A stretch of DNA of 64,000 nucleotides, taken from assembly GCF_015832195.1 (NCBI RefSeq), contig NC_052016.1, positions 26,743,129 to 26,807,128 of the forward strand, read 5' to 3'. This stretch comes from Motacilla alba alba (taxonomy: Eukaryota; Chordata; Aves; Passeriformes; Motacillidae). The notes below the pieces were generated by a model. The model worked only from the letters and a program-made list of their open reading frames with translations, did no database searches and had not been told where the DNA came from. A program made the position numbers and the translations under genes. This document shows, one piece after another, positions 24,502 to 38,029 of the stretch (positions are counted from its first letter, which is position 1; the number at the start of each line of letters is the position of its first letter).

Positions 24502-25914
24502 TTCATAACTAGAGTTTCCCAAACAGTATATAAAATGTTTAGGCAAGATTAGGTCTGTAGTAAACAGCCCCTATGTTCTACTGTGTATTATGGTAATGGT
24601 CATATAGTATTGTGCAAGCCAACATGCATCTATAAATATGTACAAATTGCCTTTGCATCATACAAAAATCAGATTGAATGACTTTGAAGACTCCTAAGTT
24701 GGCAAGTCTTAGAAAGATAGATTTCCTTTATTTTTTGTTCATAGTTAATAAAACTATATTCTTATAGACGTACATTTTATTTGAACCATAGGGACATTTT
24801 ACATGTGTTAAAATATATTAGGATGGCTAGCTTTCATTTGAAGCTCTTAACCTGAAGTGGGAAAAAAGAAGAGAGATGCTTATTGAATATGTTTTTCACA
24901 TAAATGCATGGGAAGTGAGACACAATTTTTAGACATCTCCATAAAAACTTTCTTCTAAGTGCCATTACCACATTCTGAGCATCAAGCAAATACCAAAAGT
25001 AGCACTTGGATCTAGTGTTCAGAGGAAGGGAATACTTACTAAAAATCTACATAATTACACAGCCTGAAAATAATGAACCCCTTGAGCTGATCAAGTGTTG
25101 AAATACTTATTTAATGGAAGCATTGTTTTAAGTGTTAGCAATAAAACTGGAAGAAAAACTGTCCTCCTTATTTCAGTGTCTGAACTCTTACAAAAAGCTT
25201 TGCTTCTCTGTAAGTAAGTAGCAAAAATAATTCTGTCACCTTGGGCTCATTCAATAATCTAGCCCAGTGATCTAGAAATGAAATGCCATATACAACAGTT
25301 CATTCTGTCTCCTTAGTCTTTATAGCGTGTCTAGGAGTTAACATGCTGTGCTTAAGATTTGCTCTGTCATCATGTAAATTCTATAGATCGTAGCAGTTCT
25401 CACTTCCCTTGCTTGTTAAATAAGTCAGTGCTACCAAGTTCCAAATGTTTCCTTCTCTTATAAGCAGTTGAGTATGTTCTCGGGGAATTTAATTATCATA
25501 TCAATGAAGAGGAGAAAGTGCATATTAAATTATTGGATTTTCCCCTGTGTATGCCACAAAAGCATATGGGCAGCACCATCTGTGTACTTATGACTACAGA
25601 TTTGAGTGTTTATTGGTTTTAATCTGGAGATCAGTGTCATATGAACCCAGATCTAGCATCAGAGCTTACATCAAAATCCTGGCTTCAGCCTATGTGTACA
25701 TTATGTTTACAGCTCTAGCTTGTCCTGCAACACTGAAGGCCAGGAATGCGTCTGTTCCCTTCTGCAGGCTTGCATGTGTAGCAAATGGAGCTGTATGGAA
25801 AAATAATCCAGTGATTCAGCTATCTACTTTGGAGATCTAATTTCTTAGGGTGGTTTTTTTTTTGTGTGTGTAGGGGAATTTTCAGCTAGCTCTTCCATTT
25901 TTCCCTCTGCAAAA

Positions 25915-25932
25915 CAATAATAATAATAATAT
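25915..25932. repeat. (AAT)n microsatellite
   Basis: Six consecutive AAT units. Confidence 0.9.
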
Positions 25933-28900
25933 CTATTAGGGCAATTGTCAGAATTAATTATGCAAATAATAAGGAATAAAAGGTGTATTTAGCTTGTAGA
26001 CAGAAGCAAAAAGTGTTCACTTTTTTAAGGCCTTGGTCTTAATTTCATGAAGTTCCTTTAAGACTGTACAGGGTTCCTCCCTCACTATTTTTATTGAAAC
26101 TACTGGAAGGCAAAGCTTTCTCTTTTTAAGCACTAGAATCAAGACAATTCCTGCTGTTTCTCTCAGGAAATGATGCATGTGGGTGCTCCAGATTCTTTAA
26201 CTTCAGGTGGTGCTGGGCTGTCTTTTGCACATACAACAATAAGTGCATTAGTTCTGGAACTTGTGCATGTACATGACTGTACTTTTCTTGTTGGCTGGAG
26301 TATCTCTCATTAATAGTACTGGTCTTTCCTAAGAAGCTTGTGATTCAAACAGAAAAATATTCTTTTCAGATACCATGATCAAGTTTTCCATAGAATGCTT
26401 GTTAGCATTCTTTCCTTGTTCACCTGCATTTTGTAGTCCTTTGTCTTCTATTTCCCAGCTGTGATGCATTCTGACAAATTGTTTTCTTCTTGTTTTGATC
26501 TCGAATGTTGGAGGCAGTGATCTTACGCAGTGCATTGGTGCTGGAAGCTGCTGCAGAAAGGTGAATAGGAATGTAAGAATATGAATACAATAGTTATTGA
26601 GTACAGGCCTTTTCCAGGCTCCACTGAATATTGAAAGCATGCTTATTTGAGGAAATTCAACAATAGCTTGGTAGGAAGGTACACACTTCCCTTGTTATGG
26701 AATTATTGTGTTTACTTTTCCCTCCTGTTTTGTGTAGAACACCATTCCTCTCTGCTGAAGAGAATTTACCTTTAATCTTGTGGCAGCTATGAGTCCCCAT
26801 TCTGGAATTTACTGCTGAGATGCAGCAAACCTTAGAGAATGGCTATTGGATAACCTGAGGCTCTTAAACGGAGTGAGTTAAAAAGAGCTTTGTTAGGCAG
26901 TTGCTTTATTCTATTCACAAATTTTGACACAAATACTTATTTTTAATATTTATTTCAGTCTTGAAAGAAAACTTAAAAACTCTGCGACACAAGGGTGTAC
27001 ATCATGTTCTGGAGAGAGGATAACCTATAACCTCATGGGAAATTTTAATGCTCATCTTTGATATTCATGAATAAGATTTGGGCAACTATATCTACTTGTA
27101 TCTTTAAAGCTGTATTCCATAATTTTTGGGGGGTTATGACAAACGAGGGCTGGATAATTATTTCTTTTATTTTTCCTTATAAAAATAGAAAAACCACAAT
27201 TGAAATTAGCCTGGTGTGGAGTGTGTCATTTAGAGTTGCTGTCCTTTGAGTAATACATAAAACTGAGGATCTTCTCCAGTCACTTTGTATTCTTTGGGAC
27301 TCAGCAGAAAAGTAATGAAATCAGCTTCTCTGTCTTGGCTCAACTCCAGATCTGTTAATGACATATTACCTACTTAATTTTCGACGGCATCTTTGGTTAT
27401 TAGGGAAGGTACAATTTTTCAGCACTCACTACAAGCTGTAAAGAGGAAGGCATGTACTGCTAAACAATGGCTGCAATTCAAGCCACAGCTGATTGCAATT
27501 CAGAGTTTATCAAAAACTCCTACTGACTTGCAGATCACTTAGTTTCCATTTAGTTTTGGGATCCATTAGGATAAAAATGTGCTGTGTGTGGTCCTCATCC
27601 AGTGACAAATTAAATGAAGAATGCAGATCGCTTACAAGCAAAGAAGAGTTTTTAGGAATACTAAATGTGCTATATCTAAGAATATGTGCTGTTTCTTGCC
27701 AATGTGCAAGAAAACTCAGAAATCTTAAGATGCAATTATTTAAAAGATGTTTTTAAAAAGGAATATTTACATGCAAGTGTAGAAAGCATTAGTGATAGTG
27801 AATGATTATATAAGTTTGACAAGTAATAGTGTTGTCTAAGCATCCTTATACATATTAAGTGATATGTTTAATGAGAAAACAGGATTAGAAAGTCCTGTAA
27901 GTGCCAAAATCATGTCACTGCTAGAACATAAACTTTTGCATTTTTTGACTCTTGATGATTTATGATACTAGTCCAACAAGTAGCACTTAAATTGAACAAC
28001 TTTAATATCAGTGTTGGTGCATGTGCTTAAATATTTAATGAATTTAAAGCCTAGTTGTTCATATTTAAGAGCTGCTTTGAGTGGCTTTTGCATTTAATTT
28101 CCTAGACTTTAAAAAATAACTGCTGAGGTGTTGTAAAGTAAGTCTATTTATGTTGTAGGCTAGGGCATACGTTATCTCCATAATGTGTATGGTAGCTTTG
28201 GCCAAGTTTTTTTTGGCTTCAAGGAGCCACATCACCTATGTTGTTATGTCCAGATCCCTGCTGTGTGCCATAGGAGCATGCGAGCTATCCCATAAAACTT
28301 TATAGTCTGTTACAGAGAATTTTTAGGAGGCCTCCTTCTCCAGACTCCTTTTCTTCCTACCTGTCTCTGGAACTGGTCTGGCACCAAGCTTGCCCAGCTT
28401 TAAAAACATGTTGGGCATGTCCCTCTTAACCCATCATTAACTGAAGCATCCTGAACTACATGGAAGGAACAGTGTCAACTGACTCATAAATTCAAGGAAA
28501 ATGAAATATAAAGCACAATTCATTGCTGCATAACTGCATTAAGTCCTGAAACCACTACAGGAGGGTAAGTTAAAGTGTGTCCTTAAATAGGTAAAATTCA
28601 GCTCTGAAAATAGCTAAACATATTTGTATATGTAACATATTGCAATTTGGACAGGAAAGTGGATAGATCTTTAGTCTAGGACTTACAAAATGTTCCATGT
28701 TTTCAGCTGCTTCTGAAGTCTATGAGCATGAAATGTTTCATGCGCTCTGCAAGCTGAAATGTTTCAAGAAATTACAGCCATCATCAATAAAATAATCAAG
28801 ATAAATTTTGCCTGTGCTTCCACTGTTAATTGGCTGCCTCTTCAGTTTCTTGTCTTTTGCTCTAACCACACAGAAGCAGTCTTTTCATTCTTTTTTTTAC

Positions 28901-30012
28901 TCTCTAGTCCTCCTCTTTCTTACTCAGTACCCTACTAGGGAGCTTTATCTCCCTTAAAAACTCATAAGCCACACTTCAGTCAGTCCGGTCACTTCAAAGA
29001 GGTTTTTTTGTTGTTAGTGAGATTCTCATGCTCATGGAACCCTTTCACACTGTCCAGAAAGTGTTTTGTCTGAATAATGTTTTTTTTTAGTGGAAATTGG
29101 AGAACAGAGGGATTTGACACACTTTGACACTTATAACTAAATTATTTGAAACAAATTAATTCCAACCTCCAAAACAAGCACTTACATACTTACTGTCTTT
29201 TTTTGAATGAGATAAAAAGACAGATTTCGGTATATTCGTGGTATGCAAAGGTTTTGCATTTATTCACACAGCTGATTTTGGCTGTCTTACAAAAATATAC
29301 TGTGCTGCATCCAAAAATCCTATACTAAAAGAACGTTGAGGTTACAAAGTCAAATATGTTGAAATTGGGAAGTGCCAGAATTAGGTTTGCTTCTGTGACC
29401 TTAATTTACCACCTTTGTCTGCTTGTTATAATAAAATGTACAATTAGGTAATTATAGATTGTGGGGTTTTTTTTCCCTAAGACCTCAGCTTTGTTCAATG
29501 AATGTTTTATTTAATATTGCCTTCACATCTCTACCTCCTTGATCCTTGTATTGAATTCAAAATTATTAATTTGTTGAGGAATTTGTTCTGCAAACGTTTG
29601 TGAATTTAGTTCCTAGCTGAGGCTGGCTGCTATTAATATCCCTTTTTATAGGCCCAAGAGGCCAAACCCAAGCATCTGCTAAGTTTGGGCAGTCAACTAA
29701 AGGCATGAATCTTCAGGCTACTTAGCATACAGGATGCTTCTTACATTCAAACCCTTTATCAAATGTTTCAATTACAGAATTGACATAAAAACATTCCCAG
29801 GTACATCAAATAACCATGACTGCTTACTAGAGAGTAGTCTGTGACAAATTTGTTTTCACTAATTTGCTACCATTAAGCAGAATTGTTGGAGGGTTTATGG
29901 GATTGTTTAAGTAGCCTATCCACTAAATAATCCCTTGTTTTTAAAGCATCTTCCTGCAACCTTGACTTCAGACCTTCTAAAGCAGTTGACAAGTATCCAG
30001 GACTTGCACAAG

Positions 30013-30409
30013 TGTCACTACGACATTTTTATGAAAATCCTTTTGTTAGGATTTTCTTCTCCTGAGAAGCTGAAGAGCCTCAGGAAGGAAATGTAAATAA
30101 TAACTATCTGCTGCTGTGGAATGCAACAGGTGCCTTGGTGATTGGTCCATGCGGGTTGTTTCTAGTTAATAACCAATCAAAGATGCAGCTGAGTCGACTC
30201 TCTGAAGGTCACAAGCTTTTGTTATACATTCTTTTCTATTTTTGTTTCGCTTTCTGATGAATCTTTTGTCTTTATTCTTTTAATATAGTTTTAATACAGC
30301 ATTTTTAATATAATATATTTCATAATATAATAAATCAACCTTAGGAAACATGGAGTCAAGATTCTCATCTCTTCCCTCGTCCTGGGACTCCTGAGAATCT
30401 CTCAATACA
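30013..30409 (+). mobile_element. Solo LTR of a second, related songbird ERV family
   Basis: This ~395-bp LTR begins TGTCACTACGACATTTTTAT and then shows TTTTGTTAGGATTTTC and CTCCTGAGAAGCTGAAGAGC, landmarks of a common passerine LTR family. It has an ATTGGT/CCAATCA pair, a T-rich region with TATAGTTTTAATA, and AATAAA at 30329-30334. GGAAACATGGAGTCAAGATT follows that. CACAAG lies just before it (30007-30012) and again at 30408-30413, so the target duplication is 4 to 6 bases depending on whether the LTR ends in ...AATA or ...AATACA. No gag, pol or env sequence is adjacent. The U3 start and the R/U5 end resemble the LTR at 22.3 kb, while the middle differs. Confidence 0.9.
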
Positions 30410-30413
30410 CAAG

Positions 30414-33400
30414 CATCAGTCTCTTGATACATAATCCTTATTCATTCTCAAATGGTCATCATGTTTACAGAATGGGATGTGGTTGATCCAATTTAGCAAA
30501 ATGCTGACATTCTGTTATCCTAAAACCTTTCAGGGGAAGGGAAAGGGAGTTACAGTTAAACATACATAAAACCCTCTGAAAAAAGAGAGCTTACCCGTAT
30601 TAAGGAACTTCTGTAGATATGAAATAGAAATTTTCAGAGATTTAGCTTTTCCTTCTCCCGTTACTGAGATGACAAGGAAGACAGCTAACAAATGTAGACA
30701 TAAAATCCACAGGTCTTAAGCCATTGTCCTAAACCCTGGAGATAGTAACTTGTCTTAAAAGAAAAGGAGGATCAGCTTGGATAAAAGAAAAATAATGAGT
30801 CTTTTAGTTGTGGGAAAATGGCACACTATTTTTATCTCTAAATATAAGTATAAATTCAGCCTCAATATTTAAAACATGAAAAGTTATAACCAACTGCAAC
30901 AAAGGCTTATGCTAGGAAAGTGTCAAATGTCATGAATGAGATTACTAGCTCCATACAGAGCATTGTGCTGTTCCTTTTTAAACACGTTAGAAAAATGCTG
31001 AAATGTCACTTTGTGCTTTCATAGCGTATGTAGCTGGGCATACCATGTAGAATAATGATACTTGTTTCTGCAAGACAGCATGTAGCTTTGTAAAATTTTG
31101 AAGGAGATCTCAAATAATAATTTTCTTCCTGCTGAGATGTTAAAATTTTTTTTTGAAGTTGAGTATCACTATTACTAAATAAAAGGCTGAAATATTAACC
31201 TTTTGCTACATAAGATGTTTTTGACCGCATCTTAAAAGATGTATCATTAATTTATGTGGAATAGCATGCTAAGACTATTATCTTTTCTCTAATTTTCTCG
31301 ATTCTTGGACTTATAGAGAAGAGGGGATTTTAGTGGCTTCCAAGCAAATGCTGCTGATCCCAGATGGATCTGAGACTGTCTTGAAGGGGTTCACATACAG
31401 TTCAGCTCTATCGATTAATATTTGGAATAACGAGTCCAACAAAATGGATCTCTCAAGTAGAGGTGGTAAAAAGTCAGGGGGTGACTGAGTTTTATGCAAT
31501 TGCATGTGCTCAGAGTGGTAACGCTGTTCACAACTACTGGTGCTTTGGAGATTGACAAATGGTAGTGAGATCCTGGCCATTGGCCTTTTTGACCAGATAT
31601 CACTGAGGTAAAATTCAGTATATCAAATGCGGAAATCTTGAGTTGCTAATACAAGCACTTCTTTATTGAAGCAAAAGTATATTTCAGTTCCACCTAGTGA
31701 ACTTTTGCCAGTATGTTACAGAATGCATGTTTTAGCTGAAGCAGAAAGTTGTGCTAAATAGCTACTGCGTGAGATTGGTGATTGTTGAGACATCTGGGGT
31801 GGGGAGTGAAAGAAGGAGGCATTAAATATTTTTATTACAAAGTAAATGTTTTCTCACCACTCTGCATAGTCTATTCATGATCCTCAATACCTCCTGAATA
31901 TTTGAGACATTGAAGTTTTTTTTAAGCCTTGAAGTGTTTTCTTTTTCATAGCATTACCTAGGCATGACAATGCCTAAAATGAGAAGGTACAAACCAAAGT
32001 GGGGTATGAAGATGTTAAATCCTATGGAGATACTACCTGCATTGTAGACAATATCACAACAAAGAAACAGATTGGAGCCTCCTTCCAGTACTGCAGGTCT
32101 GTGAGCTGATGCTGTGAAAGGAGCTTCTTGGGTCTGGTGCCTTGTTTGTTGGGCAGCTGATGTTTTTTGTAGATTCCATAGCTATATAATCGTATAAGCA
32201 CTGCAGTATAACAAAATCACTTCAAAAGAAGGGTTAAAGAAACAGACAGACTCCCGCAGAATTACTTGGCTGGCAGAGGTAAAAAACTCCCTCCACCTTC
32301 TCAAACACTTGCTAATTTTTTTGTTAAAAAGAAAGAATGGACACACAGCAAGCCAGATATGAATATTTCTCCTCCTTTAACCTATATTAGCTCATGTCCA
32401 AAACTGCTAATCTGTGTTAGGGACACATGGAAAAAACAAAACTTCCACTTTAAATTAAAAAGTTCCAGTTAAGGTACAGGAATATAGTTTAAAAAAACAG
32501 CCACACATTTGAGATCCATAGTTTCTGCAAGAAGGGATGGAGGTAGGAAGTCTCAGATTAGCTTCGTATTTTTTCAGAGTTGCAAGAAGTAATTTTCTGT
32601 CAGACTGAATGAGCCACCCTTAATTTTAAGATGATTTGGAGTCCAAAGAGAAGTCTGGCTGTTTCACATTTTGAGTCACAGTCTCTCTGGAAATTATTAT
32701 TTGCTAAAGAAATGCTGACAGGTCCTTACCTTATCTAGTATTTGAAATATTTATGGAAATAGTTTAGCTTTTATATCTATGCCCATTTCAATCTCTACAG
32801 CAACAAGGATAAGTTTTGCTGCAATCTTAAAAATCAGCTGGTTGGACTACTTTAAAAGTGTTTTACAAAACATGAAAAGGCTTGTTTAGGACTCAAATAT
32901 GTGAGGACATGTGCATAATACAGAGATATTTCCATTTTTACCTGGGTCATAAATTTTTCTGATGTCATAGCAATACTCAATTACAAAAATTCAAGCAAAA
33001 CCTTTTATGTTGAAGATTTAGGCTTAGTTGAGTTTTCATGACAGATCTTTAAAGACAGTGCAAATTAAAAGTTTACAGATAGAAATGTAAAATTTCTATT
33101 AATAACAGCTTATGGACAATGATAATGAATGAAATATTCTGTGAATCACAATATAGTTGCACTATGGATGAAAAAAACCTAATTTTCATTAATTGAAGGA
33201 TAAATATTTTTCCATAACCACAAACTTACCTGATGAAAAAGGAAAATTACATTTATCAGCCAGATAAAGATTTTAAAATTTTCCTGAACTTTTCTTTTAT
33301 GATATTAAGATTTAGCATCTTTAAGTAACAACAACAACAACAAAAAAAATCACAAATCTGTGTCTCTGGCCTGGGGTATACTGGACGCCATAAGTATGGT

Positions 33401-33579
33401 TATCTTTATGATAATTTAAATGTTGGCCTGACTTTCCTGAGGTCCATGGGGTACCTTATAATGTGTGACAGTGTGTACATAGATTACAATATGATCACAC
33501 TTTAAACTAGCCAGTCACTAAGAAGGGTCTTTAAATTTCTTTAGGGACAGTCAATTCACAGCTTGAATGTCCGCATCAT
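30414..33579. other. Region without recognised genes
   Basis: AT-rich DNA with a CAA-type run near 33327-33349. Two overlapping minus-strand frames at 31311-31603 are in different phases and match nothing I know. I see no other structure. Confidence 0.55.
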
Positions 33580-33998
33580 TGCTCTGCTATGAGGAAAGTC
33601 TGAAAGAGTTGGGATTGTTTGGCCTGGAGAATGAGAGGTGACCTAATAGCAGCCTTCCAGTACTTTGAGGGGCCTACAAGAGAGCTAGAGAGGGACTTTT
33701 CACAAAGACATGGAAGTGAAAGAACAACAGGAATGGTTTTAAACTAGAAGAGAGTTGGCTTAGATTATATATGAGGAAGAAATTCTTTACTCAGAGGGTG
33801 ATAAGACACTGGACAGTCTTTGAGAAATGTGGTCTAATGGAGGTTGTCCAGAGAATTTTTGGAGCCTCCATTCTTGGAGATACTCCAACTGGACATAATA
33901 CTGAGCAGCTGGCCCTAGGTCACCCTGCTTCAGCAGGGGGGTTGGACTAGATGATCTCCAGAAATCCCTTCCAACCTCATCTATTCTGTGAGTCTGAG
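33580..33998 (+). mobile_element. CR1 LINE, 5'-truncated, plus strand
   Basis: About 420 bp of the 3' end of a CR1 LINE. It begins in the pol region equivalent to YEESLKELGLFGLEN and is followed by the reading equivalent to the RGDL segment, which is broken by stops. It then contains the conserved GAGGAAGAAATTCTTTAC block, the GTTGGACTAGATGATCTCC block and CCCTTCCAACCTC. It ends in CTATTCTGTGAGTCTGAGA, the octamer tail. The frame is interrupted several times, so this is a dead copy that has diverged more than the one at 16 kb. Confidence 0.95.
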
Positions 33999-36539
33999 AG
34001 TCATCTCTGGTAGCACAGAAATCTTTTGACTTTGTTTAGGCCTTGGTGTCCAGTATGAGCTTCTGAGGAAACTGCAGACACACTAGTCAGCCATGCATGT
34101 GTAACACAAATCATACCTCCTTTATGAGTTACATCTCTGTGGAACTTCAAATGTCTCAAGTGAATCTTCCCCATTTGTGTCCTTTGAACATGTAGGCTTG
34201 ATTTAAAGACTTGATTGATTTCAGAAAAACTGTTCCCCTTTTGTTTCAACTGTCCTTGGCCAGAGCTGATACTTCCAACATCTTACTGGAAAGTTTTTTC
34301 CCAAGTCTTTTATTCAATAACTAAAGAAATGTATTGTCAGATTACCTTTTTATTTATTATTCCTAGACTTATATAAGCTGCTGCTCATTATCATTTTTAT
34401 TGAAAAATGCCTTAGTTTTTTGCCTATCACTTTTCTCAGATTTACCTCTATTTATTTGTCCAATTTCCTGACATCTGACCTTCTGACCTCTTAGAAAAAT
34501 GCATTTATATTTTAATCTCGTTTTGTCCACTGATTTAGGATTTATAGCCTCAACTTAATTCACCTGAGTAGTGTGCTGGGATTTTGCTTTCCTCTTTCGT
34601 CCATGGCCTCTGGGCTTAGAAAGTGTTCAAGCTCTCAATGTTAAAACAAACACACTTTAAGAGAGGGAAAATGGCTGCCTTTTTTTTCTTATGAAAGGTG
34701 AGTTGGGCTGCTGTCCTAACCTCCGTTTCAATCCTCCCTCCAAATAGCTCAGAAAAGAGAGGATTTGGAAGTTCTTTGGCTTACTGACTAACTCTCTTAT
34801 CTGTTGCAATCTGTAAGATAAATCTGAATCTCTAGAAGGTGGATGTAGGAAAGATTTCATCACTGTCTGTATTTCCTGTATTGCTAGCTCTGTGAATATA
34901 ACTCACAGATACACTAATGACAGCACATTTTCATATCTAAAATTAAACTTTGAGCTGAGAAAAGTGAGATAACCCTTTCAACACAGGCATTGTGAACAAA
35001 TAATTTAATTTTTTTTTCTAATAACATACTACTGGTGAATTGATCTAGCCATTAGTAAAGTATCAGCAAAACAAGCCCTTGGTGTTGTTCTGGTTTATTT
35101 TTTCTGATGATTAATGTGGTTTTTTGTTGTTTATTTTCCTGTTTGATTCAGGTGTGAACATACATTGGGATGATTAATTAGGTGTCAATGCAACTATACT
35201 ATTTACTTATTCTAGGGTAAAAATTTGTGGCTGAAACTCAGCAAGGCTTTCAAATAAGTACCTAACTTTCCAACTTAGGAACAACTGTTCCATCAAAGGC
35301 AATAAAAGTATCTCTTGGCTTAAAGGTTAGGTGTGCACTAAACTGAGTGTTGAACTGAGCCTTTTGCAGCTACCTGAAATTATGAGGACAACTATGAGGA
35401 AACTACTGAGGACAGGCACTATTGCTCTGTATGGGAAGTAATATCCATAACAACTCCCAAAAGCAACAGCATTTGTGTGTGTCACTTGCTGTGCACTTGA
35501 ATTGGTGCTCAGTTGTCAATGACAAGCCATGTGTTCTCTATGCTGTTTGTCCTCTGATTGTAACTCCATTCAGGTCCAGCTGGAAGGAGAAAGCAGATTT
35601 CACATGTTTACCAGGATAAAAAATTCCTGTTGGTTTGGGTTTGCACCTGAAACTTGGTAAAATGGTAAGCAAAGCTTCCTGAGTGACTGATGCCAAGAGG
35701 CTCCTTCTTTCCAGTGCTACAGCAGGTTCATTGATCACAACTGAATTCAAAGCTCTGGAGAGAAGAAGAGGTGTCAAGGACAGGAAACAGCAGTGAAGTT
35801 GCTGAAGATGAAAAGAAGTCATTACATAAGAGGATTGAGACATAAGTACTATTAGGTATAAATATTTAAATATTAGATTAGCTGGATTTAGCAGAAAAAA
35901 GACAACATTTTTAGCAGTGTTAAAATGCCCTCTGAAAACTATGCCAGAAAGAAAGAGAATACAGTACCTGCTTGGAGACCTAGACAGTCAGAGAGAAAAT
36001 GAAGGGGAAATTGCAGGGTTGTTGAGTTTTGTATTGGCCTATTGAGGAAAATGAATATGTGAGAGAGTCACATCTAGTGCTGCTATGATAGGGAGTTCTT
36101 ACCTGAGGGTAGGTTGATATTTCTTAGCTGTTGTGAGTGGATTTTGGATTCACTTCTATCTACCCCCTCCTCTAACTGCTTCCAGCAAACTCTGGCATGA
36201 GTTTTAAAAGGGGCAGAACTGCTCCTAAGAATAATCAAGGGATGAATGGTTTCAATTTCATCCTTCTCTTTGTATGCAAATGTAGGAAGACTCTTAAATG
36301 GGCATCTTTCAACTTTACTGTATTGATGTATCCCTATGGGAACATCATACCATGACATTTGTGAAGCCTGCTGAGCATGTTGTCAGGACATGACAGTGCA
36401 GTCTCACAAGGTTAAAGTGTCATGATGGCATGGAATATAATTAGGAGAAGACTTTCTTATTTTGATGATCCAGAGTTGAGGATTCAAGTAAACGTGTCTT
36501 CTCAATTAAAACGTGTCTAATTTCCTGCATGCTTTTCAG

Positions 36540-36610
36540 CTGGAGGTCTGGGATTGACATTTGCATTCACTTCTGCAATTGGAACTGAGAGAATGATTCG
36601 AAAGGGATTT
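36540..36610 (+). other. Exon-like block bounded by AG and GTAAGT
   Basis: A 71-base block lies between a pyrimidine-rich acceptor (CATGCTTTTCAG) and a near-consensus donor, GTAAGTG. It is open in one frame only, entering with two bases of a split codon and leaving in phase 0. The peptide is GGLGLTFAFTSAIGTERMIR followed by KGF. It looks like one glycine-rich hydrophobic segment followed by a basic end, as at a membrane boundary. The other two plus frames have stops. I do not recognise the protein and found no neighbouring exon. The donor lacks the usual G before GT. A chance origin is quite possible. Confidence 0.25.
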
Positions 36611-38004
36611 GTAAGTGTGTTGAGCCGATGTGCTCATTAGTGTGGTTATGTGGTATCAGGAAGCCTGGAAAGTGCAGCAGCAAATGAAAACATGGCACAC
36701 AGCAATGTCACTTCTTCAGTAGTTGCACCCTGTCTCTGATAAAGGTCAGCACAATTTAGCTTGTTACTCACATTGCTAAAGTGCATATGAAATGGAGAAA
36801 AATGATACAAAATGACCCTTTAACCCATGTTACCCTTACACTATTTGAAACTATGCTTATTAGACAATTCCAAGTGTATAGAACTGTATTCTGAGCTCTC
36901 CCACTAAAAACCCCAAACTGATTCTTTCTTTTAACATCCCTTCTTGAGTCCCCTCCCCTACTCCAGCACACTCATGTCTGATGATTTTGTGAAGCTGAAC
37001 TTTGCTTAAATATTGGGTATGGGAGAGAATAAAGGCTGTGGTGTTTTGGTTAGTGAGTTAAACTTACAGTAATTGTACAAACTTCCAGCCGAGGAGTAAA
37101 CTAAACTCTTTGGTTTAGGGTTTTCACCCCACCTGGTTTGAGTGCATCAACAATGCATTTAAACACCCTGATAAACAAAAGTGTGAAGGAGTGTGTCATG
37201 GCAAGACAAATCTGAAGACTTCTCTTTGAATGCTTTCAAAACAATGTCTGGAGTATTTGAGTTCTCTCCTTCTCCCTTACCTGGTTCTTATAATTCTAAG
37301 CAATTCTCAGGAAAGATTGTTGCCCATCTAAATATCTTGGTTAATAGAACTACAAGATGATATTACAGGCTCTTTCAGCTCAGTGTGTTGATAAAAGTAA
37401 GTGCATGTTGCATCAGTGTACCGAGAGCTGGCAAACAGCTGTCACTGCTGTCCCACTACATTCTCACCCAATTCATGTAATGAAGGCTGAAGACATTCAC
37501 AGAGAAAAGCATCTTCCAGTGGAGGCCATGTCCCCCCTCAAGGGGTATATTCTGAACTCTAGAGCTGTTCCCATGACTAGTTTTTAACTCATTCTTGTAG
37601 TGTTGATTCTTTTTATGTAATGACTATTTTCCCCCTTTTTTTTTCATTCTTTAAAAATCCACAGTTATTACCAGAATCTTACAGTTCTGGTTTGAATATG
37701 ATGTTTTAGATAGTTTTTCAATTAGTTTTATTTTCTGGACAAAGTTAAAGGACAATAATTTTGATGATTTATTATATTTGGTAAAAGAATATAGATAGTC
37801 TTTGCTAGAATAATACATGGAATGTAGAGTATTCTCTAGTTATCACAGTGTATCTGTACTCTACAAGTAATTAGTCTTGTAGAACCCCTTTGGGAGACCT
37901 AAAAGCAGATGTCAGAAGTTCTGAGCTATGTTCCTGGTTTGGTAGCATTTCTTGTGGTTACAGCGCATAATGTGTTTACTCGTTAACCTATTGGACCTAT
38001 TGAA

Positions 38005-38029
38005 TTTCACAAATTCACAATTTGTGAAA
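38005..38029. repeat. Perfect hairpin, 11-bp stem
   Basis: TTTCACAAATT and AATTTGTGAAA are separated by three bases, CAC. This is the longest perfect short-loop inverted repeat I noticed in the window. Confidence 0.85.

Larger units (their letters stand above)
22759..30006. other. Region without recognised genes
   Basis: About 7 kb of AT-rich DNA between two LTRs. It holds an A/C tract at 24178-24232, tandem duplications at 24260-24300 and 24472-24501, an AAT run at 25915-25932, and small hairpins such as 23830-23847. Open frames at 25547-25840 (plus) and 26329-26640 (minus) are about 100 codons and match no family I know. Confidence 0.55.

Noticed and set aside
26527..26550. 24-base microexon-like block on the minus strand between a strong acceptor and GTAAGA
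   Set aside because: It is too short to test by reading, and the acceptor has an ambiguous AGCAG. No partner exon.
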